A DNA stretch of 64,000 bases from Acinetobacter sp. ANC 4648 (GCF_002135345.1 NZ_NEGI01000003.1:186001-250000); one strand, 5' to 3'; counted from the first letter of the stretch, positions 46,063 through 55,989 are shown. Numbers and translations are program-made. The notes: generated from the letters alone by a model not told the origin.

Positions 46063-47709
46063 TCAACCTACTTTTTCAACTTCTAGCATTTTCGCAATTT
46101 CTTGTTGTTTAAGTAAATTACGCTGAATCTTACCGCTTGAAGTCTTAGGTAGCATTTCTACAAACTCAATTTCTTTTGGATAAGCATGCTTCGATAATCG
46201 GGAACGTACATACTCCTTTAATTTCGTATTTAATTCCGCAGTGGCTAGAACTTGAGGTTTTAATACCACAAAGGCTTTTACAATTTCTGTTCGTTCAGGA
46301 TCAGGCTTACCCACGACCGCAGACTCAAGTACTTCGGCACATTCGAGTAAAGTACTTTCAACATCAAAAGGTCCTACGCGATAGCCTGACGTTGTAATGA
46401 CATCATCAGCACGTCCAACAAAATCTACACCACCTAATTCATTTAATTTGACGGTATCACCCGTTAAATAATAATGACCGACAAATGATTTACGATTATT
46501 CCCACCATAGCCTTTAAACCATGCCAATGCAGATTGTGAAAAATCAATAGCAAGTGTACCAATGCCCCCTATTTCAAGTTCTTCGTTATTTTGATTCAAT
46601 ACCGCAAAACGATGCCCCGGATTTGCATAGCCTGCCGATCCAATTTTAATGGGATGTTGCAATGCATGATGATTACCCACCACCATTCCCAATTCAGTTT
46701 GTCCATACTGATCATAAATATTGACATTTAAATCATGATTAAACCAATGAATAACTTCAGGGGTCAATGGCTCACCTGCACTACTCACGACACGTAAATG
46801 TGCTTTAATCGAGGCATCAAACTTTTCTTTAAAGCCAAACAACATTCGGAAAGCAGTCGGAGATCCTGTCAAATTATTGACTTGGTATTTTTGAATCACT
46901 TGCACAGCATTCTCTACACTAAATGCAGCTTCATTCAAAATAATACTATGACCTAAACTTAATGGCCCAGTAATTCCGTAGTACAAACCATATGCCCAAC
47001 CCGGATCTGCTAAATTCCAAAATGAATCTTCAGGACGTAAATCCACTGCATGGCGCATATATTCTTTAAATGCTAAAACAGCTTTTAAAGGCACAGGCAC
47101 AGATTTAGCTAAACCTGTTGTTCCTGAAGTAAACATCATCAAAAAATCATCTTCAAAACTTTGTATCACAGGATCAAAATCAGCTGATTCAGTTTGCAAT
47201 ACTTGCCAAAAATCTGCATCTTTGTGTTCAGTCGTGTTTTCACTATGAATCGTTAAAATATGTGGAAGCTGAACCTCATTCAATTTTAGACGCTGCTCTT
47301 CATTAGTCACGATAAGTTGTGTCTTTGCAGTATCTACGCGATGTTCAATCGCTTTAGATTCAAATGCGGTGAATAACGGTTGATAAATTGCACCAATACG
47401 CCATGTGGCAAGAATTGTAATCAGTAATTCGGGAGTCCGTGGCAATAAACCCGCGATGCAATCGCCTGCTTTTAAGCCAATTGTAGTTAAGTAGTTGGCA
47501 AGTTTTCCAGAAGTATCAGCCAGTTGTTCAAAACTCCATTGTTCAGCTTCACCATTTTTACCTTCCCAAATCAAGGCTATTTTATTTGCACCTAAATGTC
47601 GTCCACAACATTCGACATAAGCATTAATCGCTTGTGGTGTACCAGCCAATTGTTGATGAATTAATGCGTCATAATTAAATTCTTGATAGGCTTGTTCTAG
47701 TGTCTTCAT
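46063..47709 (-). CDS. Acyl-CoA synthetase, AMP-forming
   Basis: Activates a carboxylic acid to its CoA thioester. The 548-residue protein has the AMP-binding motif MFTSGTTGLAKSVPVP near residue 190, the DQYGQTELG adenine-binding motif, the hinge GRADDVITTSGYRVGP, and the catalytic lysine in KTSSGKIQRNLLK at the C-terminus. The start at 47709 gives MKTLEQAYQEF. It resembles acetyl/medium-chain acyl-CoA synthetases; the substrate is uncertain. It is the last gene of a minus-strand set with a decayed acyl-CoA dehydrogenase and an SDR gene, pointing to fatty-acid degradation. Confidence 0.88.
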   Translation of the reverse strand: MKTLEQAYQEFNYDALIHQQLAGTPQAINAYVECCGRHLGANKIALIWEGKNGEAEQWSFEQLADTSGKLANYLTTIGLKAGDCIAGLLPRTPELLITILATWRIGAIYQPLFTAFESKAIEHRVDTAKTQLIVTNEEQRLKLNEVQLPHILTIHSENTTEHKDADFWQVLQTESADFDPVIQSFEDDFLMMFTSGTTGLAKSVPVPLKAVLAFKEYMRHAVDLRPEDSFWNLADPGWAYGLYYGITGPLSLGHSIILNEAAFSVENAVQVIQKYQVNNLTGSPTAFRMLFGFKEKFDASIKAHLRVVSSAGEPLTPEVIHWFNHDLNVNIYDQYGQTELGMVVGNHHALQHPIKIGSAGYANPGHRFAVLNQNNEELEIGGIGTLAIDFSQSALAWFKGYGGNNRKSFVGHYYLTGDTVKLNELGGVDFVGRADDVITTSGYRVGPFDVESTLLECAEVLESAVVGKPDPERTEIVKAFVVLKPQVLATAELNTKLKEYVRSRLSKHAYPKEIEFVEMLPKTSSGKIQRNLLKQQEIAKMLEVEKVG

Positions 47710-47944
47710 AACGGTAATCTCTAATTCTAATGTAGTTATTAACAAAGCGCCTCACTTTGCACATCTATATTCTGTTTTGTTATTGTATTGCTCAACTCAA
47801 TCATTGAACTGTGTCGATTATTTCTATGTATAGATAATCACGGATAGACCTGAATATCAATTTCCAAAGACCTCATTCACCTTGCAAGTTTTAGAAATGG
47901 CTAAGGTATCGATAACGCTGATCTCGAATAGTTTTAGAAATTTG

Positions 47945-47978
47945 AAAATAGGATGAATACAGTATTCATCCTATTTTT
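47945..47978 (-). terminator. Long-stem hairpin between the dehydrogenase remnant and the synthetase gene
   Basis: A perfect 15-bp stem (47945-47959 with 47963-47977) closes on a three-base loop, with T residues on both outer sides. It would stop minus-strand transcripts from the remnant before the synthetase gene, which therefore needs its own promoter. Confidence 0.7.
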
Positions 47979-48008
47979 AGAGACGAATTAATAACGTTGG
48001 TTTTAAAA

Positions 48009-48365
48009 TTAAACTTTAATGACTTCCCTTGCAATCACTAATCGCTGAATATCCAATACACCTTCATAAATTTGACTGACACGTACATCACGATAAATAC
48101 GCTCGACTGAAAATCGGGGACATAGCCATAGCAGCCATGAATATGAATGGCATCTGAGCAGACTCTTCCTGCCATTTCAGATGCAAATAATTTCGCCATT
48201 GAAGCTTCTTTTAAACACGTTAATCCTGCATCTTTTAAACTTGCGGCATGCAAAAGCAATTGACGTGCCGCTTCTATTTGCGTTGCCATATCTGCCAAAC
48301 GAAAAGCAACTGCCTGATGTTGCACAATTCCACCCTAAAAGCTTTACGATCATTAAGCATCCCTC
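48009..48365 (-). pseudogene. Acyl-CoA dehydrogenase remnant (C-terminal part, frameshifted)
   Basis: From about 48325 the frame reads [20 protein letters not shown] and on to [24 protein letters not shown], the C-terminal helical domain of acyl-CoA dehydrogenases. After PDF one base is missing; shifting frame restores [20 protein letters not shown] and [13 protein letters not shown] with a stop at 48009-48011, the normal end of the family. Upstream, DRKAF is recognisable near 48350 but in another frame, and the N-terminal two thirds are absent. It is clearly dead. It sits between an SDR dehydrogenase and an acyl-CoA synthetase, where an intact gene would fit a beta-oxidation cluster. Confidence 0.9.
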
Positions 48366-48474
48366 TCGTATATATTTAGGTGAGAAATTTCCTATGCGAA
48401 AACCTTAGAAATCACATGAATAAAGTATGTACGTTTTAAGAAAATTTGATATGCAGAAAATTTATTCGATGAAG

Positions 48475-48508
48475 TTTGGTTACTTTCAGCAAAACCAAAG
48501 TAACCAAA
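48475..48508. repeat. Perfect 12-bp inverted repeat between remnant and SDR gene
   Basis: TTTGGTTACTTT (48475-48486) and its exact reverse complement (48497-48508) flank ten bases. It may be the terminator of the SDR gene, although it lies 120 bases past the stop and has no T run. Nothing else is visible between 48366 and 48630. Confidence 0.6.
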
Positions 48509-48630
48509 TGATTTATATTGTAATAATATAGAGCAATCAAAATTCACTGCGTATATTTAATATCTTAGATAAACCTTGTTCATTTCTGATCAAAAGATAA
48601 AAAATTAGAACAAGTCCTTTACCCAACTTA

Positions 48631-49401
48631 TTATTTAGGTTGCATCCGAATCGCACCATCTAAACGAATCACTTCACCATTTAAATAACTATTTTCACAA
48701 ATATGTCCAACCAAATGTGCAAACTCTTCTGGCTTGGCCAAACGTGGAGGGAAAGGAACCATCTGCCCTAAAGCATCTTGAACATTTTGTGGCAACGCTT
48801 TCAGCATTGGTGTTTCCATAATACCCGGCGCAATGGTCATCACACGAATATGCTCTCTTGCTAACTCACGCGCTAGGGGTAAAGTCATTGCAACTACAGC
48901 ACCTTTTGAAGCAGCATAAGCCGTTTGACCAATCTGACCATCAAAAGCGGCTACTGAAGCGGTATTAACAATCACACCACGCTCCTCTTCACCTGCTTTT
49001 AATTCATATCGAGACATTAAGTCTGCTGCAAACCGCAACATATTAAATGTTCCCGTTACATTAATATTTAATACTTTTTGGAATGCATCTAATGCATGAA
49101 TCCCATTTTTCCCCAATACTTTTGCCGATGGGCCAATACCAGCACAGTTAATTAAACCATTGAGCTGTCCATATTCTTGTTCTACATCTTTAAAAAACTG
49201 CTGAACACTAATTTCATCAGTCACGTCAAGTGCTACAAATTTAGCATTATCACCAAGTTGACTTTGCATTTCTTGTCCAAGTGCTTGGTTCATATCAACC
49301 ATAATTACTTTTGCACCTTTGTCCACTAAATAAGTAGCTGTAGCTGCACCCAAACCAGATGCACCACCCGTTACGACAAATACTTTTCCAGTAATATTCA
49401 T
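48631..49401 (-). CDS. SDR-family dehydrogenase, probable 3-hydroxyacyl-CoA dehydrogenase type
   Basis: NAD(P)-dependent short-chain dehydrogenase of 256 residues. The cofactor motif [16 protein letters not shown] is at residues 10-25, NCAGIG follows, and the catalytic Ser-Tyr-Lys set appears as NTASVAAF and YAASKGA. The whole sequence is close to the HSD17B10-like type II 3-hydroxyacyl-CoA dehydrogenases, with the typical ending [10 protein letters not shown]. It is divergent from an AraC regulator across about 130 bases, and lies ahead of the acyl-CoA dehydrogenase remnant, fitting fatty-acid degradation. Confidence 0.88.
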   Translation of the reverse strand: MNITGKVFVVTGGASGLGAATATYLVDKGAKVIMVDMNQALGQEMQSQLGDNAKFVALDVTDEISVQQFFKDVEQEYGQLNGLINCAGIGPSAKVLGKNGIHALDAFQKVLNINVTGTFNMLRFAADLMSRYELKAGEEERGVIVNTASVAAFDGQIGQTAYAASKGAVVAMTLPLARELAREHIRVMTIAPGIMETPMLKALPQNVQDALGQMVPFPPRLAKPEEFAHLVGHICENSYLNGEVIRLDGAIRMQPK

Positions 49402-49531
49402 GTTGTTTCCCTATTTTTTATTTAATGACAACTCGACTTAAGATGCAGATTAAACACAGTCAAGCTTGAGTACAATTTCCAAAAGTTGCATCCTATATGA
49501 TGTATTTGGACAATTCAGCCTCACGAAAATA

Positions 49532-50566
49532 ATGGAATATGCAGTGGATCAGCAACAACTACACTATAGCAAGGATACGATTTCCATTAGCCTTGTGCAT
49601 GAAGCCTTAATATCTGCACATGATAAAGGTTTAAATACGCAACAGCTTTTACAAAAAGCAGGGATTGCACTTGAGCTAATGTCTTCAACTAAAACTCGTG
49701 TATCTGTGAGTGCCTATGCACAATTATGGATTGTACTAGCAGATGCAATGAATGATGAATTCTTCGCTATGGATTCGCATCCCATGCGACGTGGAAGTTA
49801 TCAACTATTATCTAAAATGGCCAGACATGCGGATACTCTGGGCGATGCCGTAACCCAAATTTTGCAGTTTTTAAATCTAGTTTTAGATGATTTTGAAAGC
49901 AAACTCTTAGTAGAAGAAAACTATGCCTATATCATAATTTACGATCGCCAGCCCACCAAGCGTATGTTCAGTTATGCCACTTATTTAATGCTAATTCATG
50001 GCTTAATGTGCTGGCTGATTGGGCAGCGTGTCTCACTCAAACGGATTCAACTCAAGTGCAATCCACCACCAGATGATCAAGATTACAAAATTCGCTTTTG
50101 TGATGATATCCAATACCATGCCGATGAAAACTACATGCAGTTTGATGCTAATTATTTAAAGTATCCGATTAAGCAAGATCAAAAATCGTGGTATCAATTT
50201 ATCAAAAATACTCCACATAATTTGTTGATACGTTTTAAAAACCCGAATGCCCTAAGCGCTATTATTCGCAAACAGCTAATGCAAGTCCATCCTTCCGAAT
50301 GGTTAGAATTACATACCTTGGCAATGCAATTAAACATGTCAGAAGCCACCATTCAACGGCGTTTAAAATCTGAAGGGATGAGCTATCAACAACTTAAAAA
50401 TGATATCCGTCGTGACACTGCTATCGAGCAACTGACCAAAACTAAAAAATCACTGCATCATATTAGTGATGAACTCAATTTTCATGATCCCAGTGCATTT
50501 CATCGGGCATTTAAAAAATGGACTGGAGTCAGTCCAGGCGCATATCGACAGTTACAGGATAAATAG
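49532..50566 (+). CDS. AraC-family transcriptional regulator
   Basis: A 344-residue regulator with an N-terminal Arabinose_bd-type ligand domain (as in OruR/ArgR-like regulators) and a C-terminal double helix-turn-helix: LAMQLNMSEATIQRRLKSEG followed by DELNFHDPSAFHRAFKKWTG, the AraC signature. I use the ATG at 49532; an in-frame TTG 22 codons upstream is possible. Divergent placement from the SDR gene suggests control of that fatty-acid degradation set. Confidence 0.88.
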   Translation: MEYAVDQQQLHYSKDTISISLVHEALISAHDKGLNTQQLLQKAGIALELMSSTKTRVSVSAYAQLWIVLADAMNDEFFAMDSHPMRRGSYQLLSKMARHADTLGDAVTQILQFLNLVLDDFESKLLVEENYAYIIIYDRQPTKRMFSYATYLMLIHGLMCWLIGQRVSLKRIQLKCNPPPDDQDYKIRFCDDIQYHADENYMQFDANYLKYPIKQDQKSWYQFIKNTPHNLLIRFKNPNALSAIIRKQLMQVHPSEWLELHTLAMQLNMSEATIQRRLKSEGMSYQQLKNDIRRDTAIEQLTKTKKSLHHISDELNFHDPSAFHRAFKKWTGVSPGAYRQLQDK

Positions 50567-50795
50567 ACTGAACAGTCACATAAAGATACGAAATCACATT
50601 TTGTTGATTATTAAATAGATCTATATATTTTGGTCACAAAGAAATCATTCCATAGTATTTCAACCAGCTTAATCCATTTGCTTTATTTAGCTAAATAGGT
50701 TATTTTTTACTCAATTTAAAAGCATGTTTTATGCTTATTCTAGCTGTACTCCCTCCTGCTATTTCCCTGCTTTACCTTAAATGATAGGTCATGAC

Positions 50796-51143
50796 ATGCC
50801 AAAGATGATTGATGTATTTGAACAAAATCTTGTACAAAACTTTCTGAACTCTCTCACTACCCAAACTGAACCAAGCGATGAATTAATGACGGGTATTATG
50901 AATGCCTCAGATATTAAACTGAAGCATGCAATTTCAGATTTCTTTTCCAAAAATGATGCAATTACGGTTGCTCAAGCACTTGATATCCCAACAAATCAAA
51001 TTCAAGCGATTCAAATAGGATCATCGCTTAAAAAAGATAATCTAGTAGATACCGCTAAAATTGTTGCACTATGTTTGGCGCTAGAATCAGATGCACTTAA
51101 ACACGTTGAAGTTGCAGATAGCCTACAAGATTATCCAATGTAA
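50796..51143 (+). CDS. Hypothetical protein, 115 residues
   Basis: No family recognised. The sequence MPKMIDVFEQNLVQNFLNSL onward looks all-helical and slightly acidic, with no cysteine-rich, signal or membrane segment. I favour the ATG at 50796, with AGG eight bases upstream, over an in-frame ATG five codons earlier. It stands alone after the AraC gene across 229 bases that show no gene, and a strong two-way terminator follows. Confidence 0.65.
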   Translation: MPKMIDVFEQNLVQNFLNSLTTQTEPSDELMTGIMNASDIKLKHAISDFFSKNDAITVAQALDIPTNQIQAIQIGSSLKKDNLVDTAKIVALCLALESDALKHVEVADSLQDYPM

Positions 51144-51150
51144 CGCTGAC

Positions 51151-51190
51151 AACCATAAAAAACGACTCAATTGAGTTGTTTTTTATGGTT
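51151..51190. terminator. Bidirectional terminator between unknown gene and prmC
   Basis: The 40 bases form a near-perfect 20-bp palindromic stem with one G-T position and A and T runs in both arms. It lies between convergent genes and can terminate both. Confidence 0.85.
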
Positions 51191-51215
51191 CAAAATGAAG
51201 TATATATCAGATCGA

Positions 51216-52034
51216 CTAATTCAACCATTGGCCTAAAGTCACGCGGTCATTGCCGCCATAATCTTTAACAGTACGAACTTGACGGAATCCAGCATCTTTA
51301 AAAATTTTCTGTACTGCATCGGCTTGATCATAACCATGTTCGAGTACAATCCAACCTTCTGCCGCCAACCATTTTTTACCTTGCTGAACAATATGTTCAA
51401 TATCAGATAAGCCCTGTTTTTGCGCCACTAATGCGCGTTCAGGTTCAGAGGCCAAGTTTGGCATATGCTCATCATCCGCATCAATATAAGGTGGATTTGA
51501 AACAATCACATCAAAATATTGGCGACTCAATGCTTTAAACCAATTCCCCAAGAAAAATTTCACTTGGGGTAAGTCATGTTTTTCAGCATTAAATACAGCA
51601 ACTTCTAAGGTCGGCTCATAGATATCAGTTGCAGACACAGCCCAATTCGCCCGCTCACTAGCGAGAGACAAGGCAATAGCGCCTGTACCTGTACCTAAAT
51701 CGACAACTCGTGCATCTTCAGGTAGTTCTAAATGTAGAACAGTTTCAACTAAAACCTCAGTATCTGGTCGTGGGACTAAAGTATCTTGGGTAACTTTTAA
51801 ATCCAATGTCCAAAAGGGTTGTGAGCCCGTGACATAAGCCAAAGGTTCACCTGCGGCAATACGTGCCAAACCAGCAACATAAGATTGCTCTTGCTCTGCT
51901 GTCAGTTCTTGTGCTTTTTTCATCACCAAATCAAATGAATCAATTTTAGTAATATACTCAAGCAACCATGCATTTTCTTGGCGTTCGTAGCTTTCTGCTT
52001 CACCACGTAAGGCTAAAGCCTGTGCAATATTCAT
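51216..52034 (-). CDS. prmC: Release factor glutamine methyltransferase PrmC
   Basis: Methylates the glutamine of the GGQ motif in release factors RF1 and RF2. The 272-residue protein has an N-terminal helical domain, a SAM-binding loop VVDLGTGTGAIALSLA and the catalytic NPPY motif in VIVSNPPYID. Its ATG overlaps the prfA stop as TAATG, so enzyme and substrate are made together. Confidence 0.96.
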   Translation of the reverse strand: MNIAQALALRGEAESYERQENAWLLEYITKIDSFDLVMKKAQELTAEQEQSYVAGLARIAAGEPLAYVTGSQPFWTLDLKVTQDTLVPRPDTEVLVETVLHLELPEDARVVDLGTGTGAIALSLASERANWAVSATDIYEPTLEVAVFNAEKHDLPQVKFFLGNWFKALSRQYFDVIVSNPPYIDADDEHMPNLASEPERALVAQKQGLSDIEHIVQQGKKWLAAEGWIVLEHGYDQADAVQKIFKDAGFRQVRTVKDYGGNDRVTLGQWLN

Positions 52035-53122
52035 TAACCACCATTCTGCTGTGCAAGCATTGCTAATTGATCTGCTTGATATTCACGATGTAAGCTGTCC
52101 AACAACTCGGTCAAATCACCTTCCATCACCGCATCTAACTTATACAGCGTTAAGTTAATACGATGATCAGTCATACGACCCTGTGGATAGTTATAAGTTC
52201 GGATCCGTTCTGAACGATCTCCTGAGCCAACTAAGTCACGGCGCATTTCAGAGGTTGCGGCATCTGCTGCGGCACGTTTAGCATTTTCTAAGCGTGACAC
52301 CAATAATGCCATCGCTTTGGCTTTATTCTTATGCTGCGAACGTTCATCCTGACACTCAACCACAGTCCCTGTCGGTAAATGGGTAATACGTACAGCCGAA
52401 TCAGTTTTATTAATATGCTGACCACCCGCACCCGAAGCACGGTAAGTATCAATACGTAATTCTGAGGAATTGATTTCCACTGAAGTATCAACATCTACTT
52501 CAGGTAAAATAGCTACCGTACAAGCTGAAGTATGAACACGTCCTTGAGATTCTGTTGCAGGCACACGTTGTACACGATGCGCGCCACTTTCAAATTTCAA
52601 ACGACCATAAACACCATCACCATTAATCAGGCAAATAACCTCTTTATAGCCACCATGCTCACCTTCATTTTCAGAAAGTACTTCAATACGCCAACCTTGA
52701 CTTTCAGCATACTTACTATACATGCGGTATAAATCACCTGAGAAAATCGCAGCTTCATCACCACCTGTTCCAGCACGAATTTCCAAATAGGCAGAGTTTG
52801 CATCATTTGGATCTTTCGGAATCATTAAGATATTTAAATCCGCTTCGAGCTGCTCAATGAGGGCTTTACTTTCTTTAATCTCTTCCTGTGCCATTTCCTT
52901 AAAATCAGGATCTGACAACATTGCCCCAGCAGTTTCAATATTCTCTTCAGCTTGTTTGTATTTTTTCCAAACATCTGTAATTTCAGTTAAATCATTATGC
53001 TCACGTGACAAATTACGAAACCGCTTATTGTCCGATATCACTTCAATATCAGCCAATAATGCAGTTAACTCTTCATGTCGATCACAAAGTTGATCTAATC
53101 GTAAACGTAACGATTCTTTCAT
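52034..53122 (-). CDS. prfA: Peptide chain release factor 1
   Basis: Ends translation at UAA and UAG codons. The 362-residue protein carries the codon-reading PAT motif in [14 protein letters not shown] and the GGQ peptidyl-hydrolysis motif at residues 233-235 ([13 protein letters not shown]). The segment [23 protein letters not shown] is the class I release-factor signature. It is followed by its own methyltransferase gene prmC; hemA, which often precedes prfA, is not here. Confidence 0.97.
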   Translation of the reverse strand: MKESLRLRLDQLCDRHEELTALLADIEVISDNKRFRNLSREHNDLTEITDVWKKYKQAEENIETAGAMLSDPDFKEMAQEEIKESKALIEQLEADLNILMIPKDPNDANSAYLEIRAGTGGDEAAIFSGDLYRMYSKYAESQGWRIEVLSENEGEHGGYKEVICLINGDGVYGRLKFESGAHRVQRVPATESQGRVHTSACTVAILPEVDVDTSVEINSSELRIDTYRASGAGGQHINKTDSAVRITHLPTGTVVECQDERSQHKNKAKAMALLVSRLENAKRAAADAATSEMRRDLVGSGDRSERIRTYNYPQGRMTDHRINLTLYKLDAVMEGDLTELLDSLHREYQADQLAMLAQQNGG

Positions 53123-53515
53123 TTTAAATAAATTCTCAATCTCAGCCTTATCTTTAAAATTTTAGATAAATGTATCTATAAAAATTTAACAAGATAAGCA
53201 AACACAATAATTGGGTCTAGTTTACCGATTCTGACTTTTAATTGACATATCTTTATCAAACACTTGTGATTTAACCAATTGAAACACAGCTCCCCCATTT
53301 AGCATTCTGACCACAATTAAACTCTGTAATTCACATTGTGTTCTTATTTAAGAGTGATTTGATGGTTTTAACTCCTATTTTAATAGAACATATACATTTA
53401 GATACTAAATACGCCAATTATGCAGATTCATCTCCATATTGTTTTGAAATATTTTTGTTACATTTGCCACATCAAATAGAGATAGAGCTGTCCAAATAAG
53501 GACATGGAGCAACAG
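53123..53515. other. Intergenic region between prfA and the first glycine-zipper gene
   Basis: About 390 AT-rich bases with divergent promoters expected for both flanking genes. The only open frame worth noting is a 45-codon one at 53362-53499, ending 16 bases before the glycine-zipper start; it has a weak ribosome site and no recognisable features, so I do not call it a gene. Confidence 0.5.
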
Positions 53516-53944
53516 ATGAAATTTAATGCCATGTTATTAAGTACTGCCCTTGCAGTAACTTCAATGTTTACCGTAAGTGCACATGCTGACAACTCAACTC
53601 GAATTGCAGCAACTTCAGCATTAGGTAGTGTTGCAGGTACAGCGATTGGCAAGCAATTGGGTGGTAATACAGGTGCGATGATTGGTTCTGCTGTCGGTGG
53701 TGCAGGTGGTGCTGCTGTATCAGCTGATAGACGCAACCGTACTGGCGCTGCAATTGGTGGTGGTTTAGGTGGTGTTGGTGGTTATGCTGTAGGTAAAAAC
53801 CTAGGTGGCTCAACGGGTGGTTATATTGGTGCTGCTGCGGGTGCTGCAGGTGGTTCAGTTCTCGGTAAAAAAGTATCTGAAGATCGTCGTTACGACAATC
53901 GTAAATACAATAAAAAATACTACAGAAAACATCGTCATCATTAA
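53516..53944 (+). CDS. Secreted glycine-zipper protein, copy 1
   Basis: A 142-residue protein with a signal peptide ending near AHA-DN. The mature part is a run of glycine-zipper repeats (GxxxG, such as GNTGAMIGSAVGGAGGAA) that resemble the membrane-inserting helices of the OmpA-associated and Rickettsia 17-kDa-type proteins, followed by a short basic, Tyr/His-rich tail (DRRYDNRKYNKKYYRKHRHH). The ATG at 53516 has GGAG six bases upstream. It forms a tandem pair with the gene at 54296. Function unknown; envelope location is likely. Confidence 0.8.
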   Translation: MKFNAMLLSTALAVTSMFTVSAHADNSTRIAATSALGSVAGTAIGKQLGGNTGAMIGSAVGGAGGAAVSADRRNRTGAAIGGGLGGVGGYAVGKNLGGSTGGYIGAAAGAAGGSVLGKKVSEDRRYDNRKYNKKYYRKHRHH

Positions 53945-53958
53945 TTTATTCATAATAT

Positions 53959-53980
53959 AAAAGCACCGTTTGGTGCTTTT
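53959..53980 (+). terminator. Terminator after glycine-zipper copy 1
   Basis: AAAAGCACC and GGTGCTTTT pair around GTTT, 15 bases past the stop. The stem core is the same as in the terminators at 24747 and 54828. The next 315 bases up to copy 2 contain no visible gene. Confidence 0.75.
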
Positions 53981-54295
53981 ATCGTTTTATAAGCGCTCAA
54001 TTTATTACATCAAACTATTAAAAAATTTTAAAGATTATCATTCAACTATTTTTTAAATTTCCATTTTGCTTTTTTAAAAAAATCTCGTCTTGCTACAACA
54101 TCGATGATGAAGTACAACCTGCTAAAAATTTAAGCAACACATAGAAAAATATGAAGAAATAATTGAGCTAACTTACAATCTATTAACCAATGTATGCTTC
54201 TTTACTACATTGCTATTCATAATCAAATCGTAATTTTTAAGTAAATTTAGCAACAAGATAAACCAGTTACAGCAGCTTCGACAGGAAGTTTGAAC

Positions 54296-54814
54296 ATGAA
54301 ATTACAAGCAATAATGACCGCAACCATCATCGCAGCAACAATGATGACAACAGCACACGCAGGCAATGGAACCCGTGTTGCTCTTACTTCTGCTTTAGGT
54401 GGCGTAGTTGGTGCTGCTGTTGGTCAAAAAATGGGAGGTTCAACAGGTGCTATGATTGGTTCTGCGCTTGGTGGTGCAGGTGGCGCAGCCGCTTCCAGTA
54501 ATCGTAATGACCGAACTGGTGCTGCAATTGGTGGTGCTCTTGGCGGTGTCGGCGGCTACACTGTTGGTAAAAATGTAGGTGGGACCACTGGCGGCTATGT
54601 CGGTGCAGGTTTAGGCGCAGCTGGTGGCTCAGCTTTAGGTCGTAAAGTCAGTGATGATCGTCGTTCTGATGATCGATATAACGATCGCTATGATGACAGA
54701 TATCGTTATGGTAACGACTACCGTAACAATCGTTATCGATATAATGACCGAGAATACCGTCATGACAATGGGCGTCATTCAGGTCATTATAAAAAACATC
54801 GTTGGAACGACTAA
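54296..54814 (+). CDS. Secreted glycine-zipper protein, copy 2
   Basis: A 172-residue paralogue of the protein at 53516, clearly alike through the signal peptide and glycine-zipper core (GTRVALTSALGGVVGAAVGQ, then GGSTGAMIGSALGGAGGAAA). The C-terminal tail is longer and made of Asp/Arg/Tyr-rich near-repeats (DDRYNDRYDDRYRYGNDYR), then a His-containing end. The ATG at 54296 has AGGAAG about seven bases upstream. The pair arose by tandem duplication, with the tail diverging faster than the core. Confidence 0.8.
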   Translation: MKLQAIMTATIIAATMMTTAHAGNGTRVALTSALGGVVGAAVGQKMGGSTGAMIGSALGGAGGAAASSNRNDRTGAAIGGALGGVGGYTVGKNVGGTTGGYVGAGLGAAGGSALGRKVSDDRRSDDRYNDRYDDRYRYGNDYRNNRYRYNDREYRHDNGRHSGHYKKHRWND

Positions 54815-54827
54815 AATTAAATTATAC

Positions 54828-54852
54828 AAAAAGCACCTTCTGGTGCTTTTTT
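54828..54852 (+). terminator. Terminator after glycine-zipper copy 2
   Basis: AAAAAGCACC and GGTGCTTTTTT pair around TTCT, 14 bases past the stop. It is a close relative of the terminator after copy 1. Confidence 0.8.
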
Positions 54853-54964
54853 CATATCCAATAATAAGAAAGTCCAACAATATATCGTAATTACCCGATA
54901 TACAAAATAAGATTTATATCGTATTATTTCGATATAACGTTTAAACCCTTAGGTCAAAAATAAC

Positions 54965-55969
54965 ATGCTCAAATTAAAAGATACAAAGTTTTCAATTCTT
55001 GAACTTGCTCCAGTTCGAGATGATCAAAGCGTTGAATTTTCACTTAAACATGCTTTGGAACTGGCTCAACATGCCGAAAAATTAGGTTATGAACGTTTAT
55101 GGCTAGCCGAACATCACAATATGGATGGGATTGCCAGTTCTGCAACCGCAGTTTTACTTGGCTATATTCTAGCAAATACCCAAAAAATTCGTGTTGGTTC
55201 AGGTGGTATTATGCTACCCAATCATGCACCCTTGGTCGTTGCAGAACAATTTGGAACTTTAGCCACACTCTATCCTAATCGGGTTGAACTGGGCTTAGGC
55301 CGCGCACCTGGTACAGATCAAGTTACTATGCGTGCCTTAAGACGAGGCCGTCAGGAAACTGAAGAGCAATTCCCACAAGATGTAATGGAAATTCTACATT
55401 ATTTTGCAGATGCCCAACCCAACCAAAGAATTACGGCAACGCCAGGTCAAGGCACTCACGTACCCGTTTGGCTATTAGGCTCAAGCTTATTTAGCGCACA
55501 ACTTGCAGCAAAATTAGGGCTACCCTACTCATTTGCCTCACATTTTGCCCCACGAATGTTAGGTCAAGCCATACAACTTTATCGTGAAAATTTTGAACCC
55601 TCTGAATATTTAGCACAACCTTATGTTTCTATGGGTGTCCCAACTGTAGTGGCTGCCACAGATGCACAGGCAGAATATCTCGCAACCAGTGTTTATCAAC
55701 GCATTCAAAGCTTACTCACTGGGCAAAGCCTTAAGCTTAAAGCACCGGTTGATAGCATGGAGGGACGTTGGTCAACATCAGAAAAAATTGCAGTACAAAA
55801 TTTCCTTGCAATGGCACAGATTGGTTCACCTGAAACAGTAAAACAAGGTTTAGAAGGTTTATTAGAAAAATATCAAGTAGATGAATTTATTTTCACTTGT
55901 GATATTTATGACACTCAACAACGACTCGAAAACTTTAGTTTATTAATGGATATTAAGCACACAGCTTAA
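54965..55969 (+). CDS. LLM-class flavin-dependent oxidoreductase
   Basis: A 334-residue protein of the bacterial luciferase-like family. The typical early block [11 protein letters not shown], the [15 protein letters not shown] motif near residue 45 and [24 protein letters not shown] are all present, followed by [11 protein letters not shown]. Members use FMN or F420; the substrate cannot be told from sequence. The gene has its own terminator and no clear partners. Confidence 0.9.
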   Translation: MLKLKDTKFSILELAPVRDDQSVEFSLKHALELAQHAEKLGYERLWLAEHHNMDGIASSATAVLLGYILANTQKIRVGSGGIMLPNHAPLVVAEQFGTLATLYPNRVELGLGRAPGTDQVTMRALRRGRQETEEQFPQDVMEILHYFADAQPNQRITATPGQGTHVPVWLLGSSLFSAQLAAKLGLPYSFASHFAPRMLGQAIQLYRENFEPSEYLAQPYVSMGVPTVVAATDAQAEYLATSVYQRIQSLLTGQSLKLKAPVDSMEGRWSTSEKIAVQNFLAMAQIGSPETVKQGLEGLLEKYQVDEFIFTCDIYDTQQRLENFSLLMDIKHTA

Positions 55970-55989
55970 TTCCAAGCCTACTCTTTTGT

